Below, in pieces: positions 1 through 12,004 of a stretch of 64,000 nucleotides of DNA. The DNA lies in contig NW_022145609.1 in NCBI RefSeq assembly GCF_000002235.5, positions 27,606,153 to 27,670,152 of the forward strand. The letters are read 5' to 3'. The position numbers were made by a program, and so were the translations under genes. The stretch is from Strongylocentrotus purpuratus. Its lineage: Eukaryota; Echinodermata; Echinoidea; Camarodonta; Strongylocentrotidae. How positions within the stretch are numbered: the stretch's first letter is position 1; each line of letters starts with the position of its first letter. The notes below the pieces were generated by a model. The model saw nothing but the letters and a program-made list of their open reading frames with translations. It had not been told where the DNA came from and did no database searches.

Positions 1-30
1 GTAGCAATAGTATTCACTGTTATGAGAAGA

Positions 31-32
<2 letters not shown>

Positions 33-61
<29 letters not shown>

Positions 62-95
62 AAGAAGAAGAAGAAGAAGAAGAAGAAGAAGAAGA
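33..95 (+). repeat. (GAA)n microsatellite
   Basis: Uninterrupted GAA trinucleotide run near the left edge. It continues into purine-rich DNA to about 420 in which I see no gene. Confidence 0.9.
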
Positions 96-644
96 AATAG
101 AAGTGGAAACAGTTGTATAAATAGAAGAAAGGAAAGGACGCGGTCGAAGCGTGACTCGTAACCATCGTAACTGGAGCAACTGTTTAATTCATGTCACAGA
201 CTAGCAGTGCGAGACGAATTGGAAGAAAGGAAAAGGAAAACAGAAAATTATAAAGAGAAAAGAGAAATAGAAGAAAGAAAAGAAAAACAGAAATGAAGAC
301 GAAAGAAGACTTCATGAATAGGAATTGGAAAAAAAGAATCAGATTGCAATATGAAAAGAAAACAATGAAGAAGGCAGAAAAAAGAGAGGAAATGGAATAC
401 AGATATCACCGCAATGAAATGTGAAATTAGATTTACGCCCGTTGCACACGAAGCGTCACAGACACAGGACTACGTCACCGATTGGCGCGGCCTTTGACGC
501 ATCATGTGAGATTGTGAATTCAAAATGAAAATTGCAGTCATTGCTTTGAATCTTTGGTGCATGCAATAATTGTTGTTCATATCATGAATTAGCGCATGTA
601 ATAGCGCAATCAAAAATAAATGACGCATCGTTTGCAACGGGCAA

Positions 645-650
645 TATAAA
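645..650 (+). promoter_or_regulatory. possible TATA box
   Basis: TATAAAAG stands in a moderately GC-balanced island followed by a (GAG)n run at about 752-773. It could be a plus-strand core promoter, but I could not find a convincing coding exon downstream, so this rests on the motif alone. Confidence 0.15.
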
Positions 651-799
651 AGAGAAAGAAGCCCGGTACCTGACGGACATAGCCAGCGGAGTGTACCCGA
701 GACTGTCCCCGTGCGAGTGCAGACTTGAGAAGCCTCTGATCATTGAAGACGGAGGAGGAGGAGGAGGAGGAGGAAAGAAAAGTGTTTAAATGCACGGAA

Positions 800-1930
800 G
801 TGAATCATGCTACCCAAAAGGTGAAGAATGAAATAGAATTATGATAATTTAACGTGCAGTTCTGCTTTGAATACAAGAAAAGATAAAACAGTATATGCCC
901 AACAAAGAATATCAAAATATAAAATTCATCTGTGCTTCATTGAAATACTGAATAATTTCTTCGTGTGAGTCATTGAAATAGTCATAAGTAGATACCTATA
1001 GAAATAATATTGAAAGATCCAAGTTGCATCGAATATTTTGACTATTATTATCATTCAGTATTTGGCATCACATGTGCCTGAGAGGCGTAAAGCAGCTGCT
1101 ATACTGACTCATTTAAACCTTTGGGTCTCTCCTGCCGGTATAACTGATTGGGGGTGTGTCGGTGGACCACTGTTCCACTGCACCGGAGTTTATTATTATT
1201 CCAGTTTTATGGGTAACAGTGTAGTCTGTAATTGTTATGTATGGCACTACTGGAAAAAGTATAATCCTCAACAAAATAGTGATAAATAATGCTACATCTG
1301 GTTATAATGTTTCCTCAGACCCACGCGTCGGTATAACTTTCTATGTAAACAGTGCCAAGCTGTATCTAGGCAACTCTAACTACAGTCATGCCTTTGACGT
1401 GAAGAGAATGTTCTGTGTACGGTGAGATCAAGGCAACGTCTTATATTTATTACAAGTCATAGAAATTGATCGATAAACTTCTGAGAAGATAATAATATAT
1501 ATCAAAAATTTATCTTAACCTTTGATCTTAACCAATCGCGAGTCCTCCAATCAATCGCAAGTTTGCAGTCTCCTATTTCTTATGTACATAGCTGTGAATG
1601 AATGCAATCGCAAATAAGTAGCGATTAATATCAAACCTTTATAAGAGTGCTAGTGTGTTAAGGAGAAAAGTGCTGCAATTGGTTTTTAAGTTAAAGGGGT
1701 TGTTCATATTTTTGTTTCTCTGTTTTTTGAAATTTCAAACCAATGATATGCGACGAAAGATAACTTAAATTATACCATTGCTTTTTAAAATACAAAAGAA
1801 TATCCGAAGATATTTATATATGATATTCATTAAAATGTCAATCGAGTTGTTTCATTTCTTATGAATGAACATGTCTTGTCAGCCCTCCTCTCTCTTTCTA
1901 TTATTGCGTCGTATCTAAACCATGATCTGA
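800..1930. other. no recognised gene
   Basis: AT-rich DNA. Two short overlapping plus-strand open frames (1038-1425) have no recognisable domain and no clear splice context. I see nothing else supportable. Confidence 0.4.
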
Positions 1931-1936
1931 ACGAGG

Positions 1937-2066
1937 TTCATACCTCATTCACACCGCCGAACCGACTAAAGACCAACTCTAAACTGACTGGTTTTTGGCC
2001 ATAGGGGGTAGTGTAATTTTTTTTCTCGGTCTGGTGTTGGTCTCGTGGGTGTGACTGAGGTATGAA
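1937..2066. mobile_element. fold-back MITE, TTCATACCTCA family
   Basis: Left end TTCATACCTCATTCACACC is mirrored by the right end GGTGTGACTGAGGTATGAA, giving a 130-bp element whose halves pair over most of their length. A diverged relative is at 41,977-42,089. It has no coding capacity. The superfamily is not assigned because no clear target-site duplication is visible. Confidence 0.7.
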
Positions 2067-2789
2067 GGGTAACCATCCGGGGTAGTTGTTTGGGGTGGAA
2101 GTCACATGGGTTGACAATCTGACAGTAGTCGTCTTGATACAACATGAATTACAAATCCCTCAATAAATCTAGCTAAAAGCTTTCAAGGAAAAAAAATGAA
2201 TAAGTAACCTGATGGATCATATTTTCTGTGTGTATAAACATCAAATTCGAAGGTCTGTTTATCAGCATTTTTTCAAACTTAAGCACTATCACAGTCGTAT
2301 AATTCGGCGATAATTGTACGATTTAGGGATATTCATAATCATCCTTCTGAACACGACATACTGCTGACATAACATAACTCCGTTGCCATAAATTTGAAAA
2401 ATGTGAAACATTTAAAGATCACTCGCTATAGTAATTCTTTCGAAAGCATTAATGGAAACATGCAATAATGATGAAAATATCTAAACGAGTGGAGCATGCA
2501 AGTCTATCATCTAGTAATAAAATGAACTTCTAAGGGACTATAATCAACGAACAAAATGATATTCAAAGTAGAGTTATCATGCAGAAACAAAAATGAACAT
2601 GATCGCAACTATTTTCGGAAAATCAACTCTTAGACAAGAGCAATTTCAATACCCTACTGTGCATCCATATAAATTATATTCCGAATACATAATTCGTCAT
2701 TGTCATGTTCGCATATTTTAATTGGAGGCGCACAAGGTGAATGAAATTGCCTCAGGTCAGTTTTTCGATTTAGTAGTTTTGATCGTTAA

Positions 2790-3025
2790 AGGCAGGGTAT
2801 TTTACCGACATCGTTACGCTGCTGTAACGTTTTTTCAATTGCGCCATCTATTGGTGAAGGTATACAGAGAGCGATTTCCGGTTCCTCTACCCAAACATCA
2901 TCGCGCGCGCGTCACGCAGTTGGTGATGAATTGTGGGACATGGCTGTCGACACATCGTGACACTGTGAGCAGCAGATGGAAGTATACATAAATCTGAAGT
3001 ATCGTTTCAGTAGAATACCCTGCCT
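2790..3025. mobile_element. 236-bp MITE with 16-bp inverted ends
   Basis: The terminal inverted repeat AGGCAGGGTATTTTAC matches the other end (reverse complement AGGCAGGGTATTCTAC) at 15 of 16 positions. The internal part is unusually GC-rich (CGCGCGCG core near 2,905). An open frame crosses the element but looks incidental. No clear target duplication. Confidence 0.65.
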
Positions 3026-3518
3026 ATTGTGCGAAAGACCATTAGTATGAAGAAGTTGCTGGATTAATTTTACCGAAAAAGACTTACATTTGTATATCCT
3101 TTGTCCAATTCCACAGTAGTTTCTTGTAACGCACTCATTATGCGCTCGGTATACTAAAATTTAGTTCAGACAGATTGTGGATACAGACAATGGAAGCAAA
3201 TTAATTACGTTGAGTCGACAGTTAACCTTCACAACTATTTAGTAACTATTGAGCTGCAGTACATGAAAATCAGTAAATCGCTAGCGCCTTTAACAAGGGA
3301 CTACATCTAGGATATTTCAGAATGAAAGGTCTTCCGAACCGTATCGTATCCTAATTTTTCTTCAATTGAAAATTTGGGAGCGAGGCTAATTAAAATTGCG
3401 TCTACGAATCGTTGATATACACAGAGAAATGATCGGCTCAATTAACAGAGAGAAAAAACCCCAAAGCTTTACCTCCAAAACATGTACCTTAAGTTTTGTA
3501 CCATTTTTAAACCATACT

Positions 3519-5074
3519 TTAGTCATTACGTACCTTGATGTGACGCATATCATCCAAGTCTGTTGTTTTATCTTGTTTGGTGTCTACCCCCTCACCATTC
3601 TCTTCGGAATCCCTCCGTGCCCCTTTTCGGTAGCTTAAAACAGGAATTTTGGCGGAGTTGAGGTTGACTGCCTGTCTGGGACCAGACTTTCGCCCCTCTG
3701 AGTTGGAAGAGTGGACATCTCTAGCCGGGGAAGGGTTCCTGTTCGTCACTGGGACTGGTGGAAGACTTGAGGATGAGGGAGATCTGATGTGCTCAGACTG
3801 TCTAGGAAATGAGGACCAGGTCCCAAAGGACTCTCTGGAGCAGGTATCGTCGTCTTCGTTCGCTATGGCAGCATACATGGACTCGCGACCGTTGCTGTGT
3901 TGCCCCTGCCGCCTTTCGAGACGGGGTGCAGTCGACAAGAGGTCACCAATACTAACGATAGCAGTTTTTGACATGTACTCCATTTTCTTCGACTCTTTGA
4001 TGGCCTCCTCGATCAACAACCGATGATCTACAGAAGTCATCTTCACCGTTTCACTTGTGGTCGATTCGCTGGGAGTTCTCTCAGAGTCTCCTGTCTCTGC
4101 ACTGTCCAATGTCTCACCCATAGGAGGTTCGCAAGCAAAGATACCTGCATGAGGGTTTCCAGAATGCGCGTACGATATCTTTACAGGGTTAGCTGGGAGT
4201 GGCACTTTCTTTGAGTTCACTTTGGGCTTTGTGGCGTTCTTGAGAGCTGCCCTTAGAAGCCTGTCCTCTGCAGATTTGGTCTTTGCCGACCCGACCCGTT
4301 TCTTCAACGGCTCTCGCTGATGCATTCGAGCCACAGGGGCGCTGTGAGCTGTACCGTTTCGGGCATTCCCATCAAGAATGTCCTCACTATTGATCGCATC
4401 ACCATCCACACTTTCAACAGCCCTAGGTCCATGCGTGACTATATAACGGTTTCCTGAACACCCGTTATCCTTCTGTTGTACCTCATCGTCATCTGGTAAA
4501 ATTAGTGTAGGTGTGTTCAAGTGGACACCCTCCTTCTTGTCCGAGTTGTCATTCTTCTTCTTGTAAAACATAACCTTCTTGTCCAAATGGTCCCTTCCAT
4601 TCTTGTCCGAATTGTAATTTCCCTTCTGGTCCACGTGGTCCCCTCCTTTTTTATTCGATTGGCAATTTTCTTTTGGTTGTTCCGCCTGGATTTTAACTCG
4701 ATCTATCTTATTCCCAATCCTTGCGTCCTTGTTTTCGTCTGCTTTGCTCGTTTGACTAGAGCCGTTGGTAAGGTCTTTACTGACGTTTGTCTTTTCATCT
4801 TTACTGACGTTTGTCTTTTTATCTTTACTGACGTTTGTCTTTTCATCTTTACTGACGTTTGTCTTTTCGTCTTTATTGACGTTTGTCTTTTCGTCTTTAC
4901 TGACGTATGTCTTTTCATCTTGCAGACAGTCTTCCTTCTCCACCTCAATGTCTTCGTGCAAGCCCAAGCTGACGTTGACGAAGGCCTCAAAATCCAGAAT
5001 ACCCGAGCATTGTTGATCAGTGGTGCAGAGGAAAGGCTCCCATATCTTTGACGAAGGAACCCCCTTTGGAGCAT
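3519..5074 (-). CDS. exon 4 of the unrecognised minus-strand gene
   Basis: Large coding exon of 513 codons plus two leading bases, opened by the acceptor ttttttcag at 5075-5083. It starts DAPKGVPSSKIWEPF, contains the DEKTNVSK repeats, and ends MRHIK before either a donor (gtacgt) or VRND-stop. The long open frame over 1.5 kb and in-phase junction support coding. Confidence 0.7.
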
Positions 5075-6646
5075 CTGAAAAAACGAATGAAAATTATGTT
5101 TGCATTTAGTTATATTACTACAGGACGTATAATCACAGGACGTATTGTTACAATCATGTTTTTTTTTTTTAAAGACCGTCACCACTACTGGGCCAGAAGG
5201 GATTAGACCACACAGAGAGCCATCGAGGTCACTGTGACAGGTGGCTATCTCATTAACTCAGCTCTCATTTAACACAAGAAAAAGAGGATCATGGGGGACC
5301 AACAGGCACCGATTGGGGAAGTTTTCTATATAGAGGGAGCAAGTAGCTACAAGTATGGCAGTGTGCCTTTAATAGGTTCCTGCGATTGAAATTTCGTTTA
5401 AGGGAAACAACAAACTTACATGATACGGTAAGATGTGAATGATATCATCAAAACGTTTTGACTGTGACATGTTTAATGAATATTTGTCTAATGTAGTCTC
5501 TAAGTCTCTAGGGATATGAAATTCGTTAATATTATTTTAAGGGATATAAATAAAGGTTGTGCAAATAGAAGGCCCAATAATACTTTGCTCGATCTTTAGT
5601 ATAATTAAAGTGTTGACATTTAGAGTGTGTAATTTGTTAAATGAAGTCTTTGGTAAACGGAGGACTGCATGCTCATTCTAAAATGTACGTCGAAACTTGA
5701 CTCTCATCACTGAAAGCAAGCTTTTGTGGACGAGTGCTTCAAACATTGCTTTAAAAAAAAAAATTATTTACCTGCTTTTATCTTCAAGTTTCGTTTAGCC
5801 CAGGCGTCGATGGCTGTGAAAAGTGAAACAAAACAATAGATGAGTTTAGAAATAAAAGTCTTCAAATTAAAAAAGTAAAATGAAGTAAAATGACATAATA
5901 GAGTCTCAAAGTAATTCCAAATAAAAAATTCAACATAATTCTTTTAAGGTTGGCTTGATCTAACGGGGGTCTCGTTTATTTTGTTTGTGCAACAGATATC
6001 CTAATAACAAAAGTGCAGAACACAATATTTTAATATAACTACTTTTGATGAAACGATATTCAGAAGAGAGTTTTTATTTTTGCAATTATAAGCTTCGGAC
6101 GACGGAGAGGCTAGTGACAAAAAGGGGTGGGAAAGATTGATAGGTGGGGGGGGGGGGGGGGTTAAAGAGGATGGTGTTGATGATGGGAAAGGGGGCAGCG
6201 AGGGGGTGGGGAGGGGAGGGAGGGTGGGAGGGGCAAAAAAGGTTCTTACCTAAGTAAAATATGTCGCTCTCTTCATCATCACTCTGCTCCCAGCCATTCA
6301 GTGGAACCCATGCCTCACATCTTGGCTTGCTGTAACGTGGTAAATACAGTTATGATAATAATCAATTAATAAAGCTACGATGAAAAGCTGATGAAAGTAC
6401 AGAAAATAATACTAGATTGAGGAAAAAGAAAGAAGATATAATTGTAAGAGGGAGAAAGAGGGGGATAGAGGGATAGAGGGGGAGAGAGGGGAGAGAGAGG
6501 GAGAGAGGGACATAGAGAGGGGCAGAGATAGGGAGAGAGAGGGGGAGAGAGAGGGGAGATAGAAAGAGTGGGGAGGGAGAGAAAGAGAAAGGGGAAGGGA
6601 GAGAGTGAGAGAGAGAAAGGGAGAGAAAGAGAGAGAGAGAGAGAGC

Positions 6647-6691
<45 letters not shown>

Positions 6692-8203
6692 GGAGGGGGA
6701 GAAAAAAAGAATAGTACAGATAATTGTTTAATTAGAATTGTAACAATGTTTTCAAAAATCAACATGAATTGATCGCGAGGCACAAGCACAAGGGAGAGAA
6801 TGATTGAGAGAGGTAGAGGGAGAGATAATGCGCGTAAATTGTATGTGCTTTTTTTTTGGGGGGGGGGGGGGGAGTGGGGGTGGGGTGGAGGTTGGGGTGA
6901 AGGAGCTAACCTTCATTTCCAAAAATTAATGAGCCATGCAACATTTAAAAAGTAAATGAAGTATGCGATCTATCGTTAAATTGACTCCAATAAATATTAT
7001 AATAAGTTGACAACATCAAGCAATATCAAATTATGATGATGAACACTGTTTCACTTTCACCCATGAAAATGTTCAATGTAGCGCAACATTAGTATCGCAT
7101 ACATTTATTTTTTAACCGTGCATCGAATATTGTGGTGTAAGCCTTTTCTCTCTCTCTAAATATCACATTTGTAGGATCTACTCAAACGATAAAATTTATG
7201 AAAGTCTTCGTCGAGGAGTATTATGTTTGCCTGCGGATATTACTTTATCGGGGGAGGGGGGGCATGGATCCTCTTCAGAATAGGGTTGAAACTCATTAAA
7301 TTTGAATTCCAAACTCTATTGGATACCCAGTTTATTGACAGAGGATTTCGGGAGGGAAGGGGTAACTGCCCCTTGCCCCCTTGGAATCTCCCCCCCCCCC
7401 GATTTCTAGAATATTTTTTATTTAAATAGAGCTTCCATCAATGATCTCCCTTTACGTTAGTCTCATTATTTTCACATCAAACAAAGCTCAGTTCATAAGG
7501 AGTACAAACTGCAAAGTCTCGAGTTACTATGTAACGGCACATGCAACCCTTTGTGTCGTATTTAATCATTCAATTGATGTTTACAGTTTGGCTTCCTATG
7601 TTTGCATTGTATATAAACAGTGCAGACTGTTTTCTTTACAATGACTCGTTATAGTATGTTCACACGTACATGTATACATTTCTACTATTCAGGCTATATT
7701 CTTTAAGATTTGCAGAGTGACTACATATACACAGAATAAGTATGTATAAGAGTTCAATCTTTAAATACATTTCAACCGTCTACGTTTTTCATAATATGTA
7801 CAAGTTCATAAGAATGTTTTTACATAATTTCATGTATGATAGACTGGGCATAGGTTTAAAGGATAAGTCCACCCTGATAGTAAGTTGGTTTTAATAGAAG
7901 CAGAAAATCGCAGGAACAGGTAAATGATGACAATCATTAGCATATTATACATGGTATTCATAACAGATCCCTGTTATTAGAAACGAGGCCTAAAGAAGTA
8001 GCAATAGTAGTAGTGGTAGTAGTAGTAGCAGTAGTAGTAGAAGTAGTAGTAGTGGTAGCATGGTAGTGGTAGTGGTAGTGGTAGTGGTAGTGGTAGTAGT
8101 AGTAGTAGTAGTAGTAGAAGTAGTAATGGTGGTAGTGGTAGTGGTAGTGGTAGTAGTAGTAGTAGTAATAGTAGTAGTGGTGGTGGTAGTGGTAGTGGTA
8201 GTG

Positions 8204-8250
<47 letters not shown>

Positions 8251-8263
8251 GGTAGTGGTAGTG

Positions 8264-8301
<38 letters not shown>

Positions 8302-11300
8302 AGTGGTAGTGGTGGTGTTAGTAGTAATAGTAGTAGTAGTAGTTGTAGTAGTAGTAGTAGTAGTAGTAGTAGAAGTAGTAGTAGCGGTAGCATGGTAGTG
8401 GTAGTAGTAGTAGTAGTAGTGGTAGTAGTAGGGATAGTGATGGTGGTGATGGTAGTAGTAGAGGTACATGTGCATAGAATCATGTAAAGATACCGAAAAA
8501 TACAGTAGAATTGAAGCATGGTTATACATTTCCTTTCCTTAGTTCTTACCACGTTTCAATGTGCCCGCTTCCACAGTACATTTTGGTGTCATTCAGTTAA
8601 GCGGTTGTTTCTACAATTGCAACTCTTTCATTCAAATCGATCTGATATAACTATAAAGAATATCCTTGCCATTTACTGTCTAAGCAGACCACATATTCGT
8701 CGCCAATGACATCTCAAATATCGAATCGATAATGACCTCCAGTTTCCCAGGATGATTAGGCGGGTCATGATTGGAGTACAAAGGATTTGATGATAATAAT
8801 GTTATCTGAGGGCAACGATTCATGCTTTGTATAGTTGATTAGTTGAGAATACATTGGGGGAGGGGGGGGGGGGGGGCTGGAAGGATCCGGGGCAAATCGA
8901 ATGAAATCATCAGTAGAAGATATAGGGTTAATTTATAGGGGTGGGGTGTTATGTAGCGAAACCTATAAGGACCGCTCAAGAGCAATTTATAATTGGTTTA
9001 TTATGGGTAAGTGGTCTTTATGCAAAAGTTCTTTCAGTAGACAGAAACGTAAAATGTGGCCTTTATAGACAGGTGGTCGTTCTATACAGGTGGTCGCTAA
9101 ATCGGGTTTGACTGTAAATCAGTGGCGAATCCATGATTATTTTACTCGAGCGAGGGGGGGGGGGGCATATCAAATGAAACTTATCAAGGGCATTCATACA
9201 GGATAAATTTCTGTGAACTGGACTTGATATGAGTAAGTCTGACTAATCTGACAAGCAAAAAGAAACAAAAAACAATCAAACACAGGCGAGGTTACCAAAT
9301 TAACATGGGGGGGGGGGGGGGCGGCGGCATGTGCCCCTTTACCCCAGGGACCCAAGAATATATTTAACAGCCTATAATTATATAGACATATAAAGTTAGA
9401 ACCATATCAGCTTGCTGTAGTGGGATCGATCCCTGAATGGGTTTATCTGTTTTGTAAACATGCATCTATACATTCGTCATTTTAATGACATGACCCTCTA
9501 ATTACCACAGACTTCACAAAGCCATCTACATCGATTCGCCTATGGCAATGAAAGAGAACATTCACTAGTTTCTTTGTTTGTTTGATTGTTTATTTTACTT
9601 GAATAATTGTTAGTGGGATCAGGAAGACCGACATTTGCTTTACGCCCTAGCCAAAGGAATTGTAGTCTAGTTCTGGACCCTATATGATTTTTGTTATTCG
9701 CCGACTATAAACGTTAAGCCGAGTGATTGGCGCGATCCTTATTGACTGCCATATCCCCTATCATCGCGCGATTAGTGGGGATATGGCAGTCAATATGGAT
9801 CGCGCCAATCACTCGGCTTAACGTTTATAGTAGGCGAATAACAAAAATCATATAGGGTCCAGAACTAGACTAAAGGAATTGGGACTCGGACCCACAATAA
9901 CCTATTACCCAAAGGAAACCATCACTAAACGAAGTGATGCCATGCAGACTGGACTTTCTTGAATCAGTTCATTTCGAAGTATGATGTAGATTAAGTGATA
10001 AACGTATTTACCCAAGATGCTCGTGTAATCTATTACCAAATTGATGATGTGTTTCATTAATGCCCTTGATCATTCCAATATTCTATACATTAATGTGATG
10101 AACAAAATGATTATTACATTTTCGAACATAACTCCAGTTCCTACATGCTGGTATATATTTCTATACATTTCTGCATATATTTTATGTGCACAAGACTGAA
10201 CTGCGTGATCTCACTAATATATCTGTGGGTTGCCTAAGAAGTAGGGCAGTCTGTTATTTCTTCACGTATTTACTTCTATACTCAATGAGCTATGATAATC
10301 GATGAATGTAATAGTTTCCTTTTTACTCAATAGATTGATAAATCGAGTTGTTTTACCTGTACTTTCAAGATGATCATGTAATTATGTCAAAGCAAGTTTG
10401 AAAACAACCAGACTGTGGAATGCCTTGTTTATACAGATAATTCAGCAACACACTGAACTGCTCACCCCAAAAATCTTTATTTACCCCGAGGGCCTTTTCC
10501 CTATTATTGTCGTAATTGTCCCTCTCTCTTGTTTCCGATTGTCCGCAGACAACAGACATTACGTAATAGCGATACCTGAAAGGAACGATCGATAGTAGAC
10601 TATTGTTTGCTATCTTACTCTGACGAACAAGCTTCGCACCTGATATCATCGTATTGTATACTGTGTGTGGTTTTGACACTAGGCTCTTATATCAGATGTC
10701 GCCTCACCTCGGCGCGTGATATCACTTGAAAGTGCAAATATCGCATGATAGTGACAGTTTAAACGATTTTCAGTATTTTTATGTCGACAGATTTAGGGAG
10801 AGAGATAGAAAAAATGTGTGGGTGGGGGTGTGTGTGTGTGTGTAAAAGAGAAAGTGTAAGAGAGAGAGAGAGAGAGAGATAGAGAAAGAAAGATAGGAGA
10901 GAGAAATGTGACCGACGGTACAATTCAGTAAACCTCTTTCATTAACTTTATTAAAAATACCCAAACTATGTGTTTGCATTTACTTATATATAGGCCTATG
11001 TTTCCCTTTATTTTTGTATCTCTTTCTTTCATTCAATTTCTGTCTGTTATGTTAATATGTAAGCAAATAAAAAAGCATGTTGTTGTTGTTGTTTTAGTCT
11101 TAAGGGCGTGTGTCATTCAATTATGAATATTTGGCCAATTGCCCTTATAGTCTTGATATACATTCTTTCCGAATGAACTGAGTAAATTAATGAGTAAATT
11201 TGCATTAGTGGGGAGCCCCGAAATGTACTTAAAATAATTATTGAACAATGATGTGAAAGGGGATGTCATTTAACACACAATTTTGCAAGGATTTTCAAAA

Positions 11301-11982
11301 CAAACGTGTTTAAAGACGAATATTGATGATAGAATGCAATATCTTGGATTACTGTTGTACGCAGAAAAACCTCATTTTTTATTTATTCATCTATATTGGT
11401 CTTCAAACACATTTATTTTGAAAATCCTTGGAGAAGTTTGTGCTAAGTGACATCCTCTTTCACATCATTGTACAATTTATATGAAACTTTGCCTTAGATT
11501 TGTTTGGAGCTCCCAACACTTTAGTGAGGCTATATTCATGAATCATGGGTAGATGATAGAGATAATGTAGAGATGATGTGGTCCAGTTGATAAGTATCCG
11601 TACTGTGAACCACAAAGTACAGGATTCGAAACCCTGTCGCAGCACTAATGGCCTTTGGCAAGACAGTAATCTACATTTGCCACACTCCACCCAGGTGAGG
11701 TAAATTGGTACCTGACAGGAATATGTTTCTTGAAATGCTCGAGCGCTGTAATGGCAGCTGTGCTAAAGTCGAGGTAATACGAATGGAGCGCCAAGAGTGG
11801 CATTGTGCCAGACATGAGCGCTATACAATACCCTCTATTACTATTATCATTTTTTATCAATAATTTGACCTTTGAACCTTTGGAAAGTTATGGGTGTCTT
11901 ACCTCAGATTTTTAGTGGGTTTCGATGAAGCTGTTCTGGGCTGGTTCCTCGACAAATTCTGTTGTGCTCTGGGAGGAAACAT
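3519..11982 (-). CDS. unrecognised Lys/Ser-rich protein, four exons (gene model)
   Basis: Minus-strand chain, 5' to 3': 11982-11903, 6329-6250, 5813-5772, 5074-3534 (or to 3519). Splice phases 2, 1, 1 agree at every junction, and each intron is GT-AG. The predicted product is about 585 residues with no signal peptide and no transmembrane segment, so it is probably cytoplasmic or nuclear. The N-terminal about 110 residues contain a Trp-rich, acidic stretch (CEAWVPLNGWEQ followed by SDDEESD) and then a basic segment; six 8-residue repeats near DEKTNVSK follow, then a long low-complexity Ser/Lys/Asp-rich region with a better-conserved-looking part (EDRLLRAALKNATK; SVDHRLLIEEAIKESKKMEY). I do not recognise the family. 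The start at 11982 is the first ATG after an in-frame stop, but TTTCCTCCCAG just downstream could instead be a splice acceptor, making this exon internal. The 3' end is also open: AAG|gtacgt at 3533 is a good donor, yet without splicing the frame stops four codons later at 3519. Confidence 0.6.
4770..4921 (-). repeat. 24-bp coding tandem repeat, six units
   Basis: Six nearly identical 24-bp units encode DEKT(N/Y)V(S/N)K and one DKKTNVSK variant. The nucleotide similarity between units suggests recent expansion by slippage inside the exon. Each unit is charged and hydrophilic and is probably disordered. Confidence 0.9.
5173..5368 (+). mobile_element. TTAA-flanked MITE, copy A
   Basis: About 196 bp between two TTAA tetranucleotides (5169-5172 and 5369-5372). 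It shares most of its sequence with copies at 14,512, 36,600 and 62,129 (for example GGGCCAGAAGGGATTAGACC and CTATATAGAGGGAGCAAGTA). Sits in an intron of the minus-strand gene. TTAA duplication is the hallmark of piggyBac-type transposition. Confidence 0.75.
5772..5813 (-). CDS. exon 3 of the unrecognised minus-strand gene
   Basis: A 42-bp exon between acceptor ttttcacag and donor gtaaataa. It encodes IDAWAKRNLKIKA, keeping the frame between exons 2 and 4. Confidence 0.6.
6250..6329 (-). CDS. exon 2 of the unrecognised minus-strand gene
   Basis: An 80-bp exon with acceptor cgttacag and donor gtaagaa. It encodes KPRCEAWVPLNGWEQ and an acidic SDDEESDIFYL end. Phase 2 in, phase 1 out, matching both neighbours. 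Confidence 0.65.
6434..6712. repeat. (GA)n-rich tract
   Basis: Imperfect GAGAGG / GAGA repeats, ending in a run of G at 6680-6691. Lies in the first intron of the minus-strand gene. The open frames it creates are artefacts of the repeat. Confidence 0.9.
7857..7925 (+). mobile_element. fragment of TTAA element (AAGTCCACC family)
   Basis: TTTAAAGGATAAGTCCACCC and the following bases match one end of the complete element at 16,562-17,101. Only one terminus is present. Confidence 0.6.
7996..8465. repeat. (GTA)n / (GTAGTG)n microsatellite
   Basis: About 470 bp of GTA triplets with interspersed GTG. Open frames in several phases are artefacts of the repeat. Confidence 0.95.
8955..9115 (-). repeat. 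dispersed repeat with CCACCTGTCTA motif
   Basis: Contains reverse-complement copies of CCACCTGTCTA-type sequence (AGACAGGTGGTCGTTC and ACAGGTGGTCGCT) followed by GGTTTGACTGTA. The same motif recurs in opposite orientation at 39,110-39,295. Probably the end of a repeated element; family unknown. Confidence 0.5.
9663..9872. mobile_element. Mutator-like fold-back MITE with 9-bp target duplication
   Basis: Two 96-bp arms (9663-9758 and 9777-9872) are inverted copies differing at about two positions, separated by an 18-bp loop. The ends read TAGTCTAGTTCTGG. The element is flanked on both sides by AAGGAATTG (9654-9662 and 9873-9881), a 9-bp direct duplication. Long inverted ends plus 9-bp duplication are typical of the MULE superfamily. 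The near-perfect arms suggest recent insertion. It lies in the first intron of the minus-strand gene. Confidence 0.85.
10805..10890. repeat. (GT)n and (GA)n microsatellite
   Basis: Short compound tract of GTGTGT followed by GAGAGA. Confidence 0.85.
11571..11850 (+). mobile_element. tRNA-derived SINE
   Basis: The head resembles a tRNA gene, with an A-box-like GTGGTCCAGTTGATAAG and a B box GGATTCGAAAC at 11,622-11,632. The body (GCACTAATGGCCTTTGGCAA, CACCCAGGTGAGGTAAATTGG) matches the reverse-oriented copies at 37,465 and 50,560, and the 3' end is GAGCGCTATACAAT. Confidence 0.8.
11903..11982 (-). CDS. first visible coding exon of the unrecognised minus-strand gene
   Basis: Encodes MFPPRAQQNLSRNQPRTASS and continues to KNL before donor gtaagac. 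An in-frame TAG directly precedes the ATG. A polypyrimidine tract ending CCCAG within the exon leaves open that it is an internal exon with the true start farther right. Confidence 0.5.
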
Positions 11983-12004
11983 CTAGCACGTCATCATGTC
12001 ATCT

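Noticed and set aside
1038-1425. Two overlapping plus-strand open frames (83 and 62 codons)
   Set aside because: No recognisable domain, no continuing exon and no convincing splice sites; likely chance.
2722-2991. 89-codon plus-strand open frame
   Set aside because: Lies almost wholly within the 236-bp MITE with inverted ends and has no transposase similarity.
7977-8552. Open frames of poly-Val, poly-Thr or poly-Leu over the GTA array
   Set aside because: Pure microsatellite; no start context or flanking coding signal.
11571-11650. tRNA gene
   Set aside because: The tRNA-like head is followed by a conserved SINE body and does not form an obvious complete cloverleaf; same for 18,130, 37,720 and 50,775.
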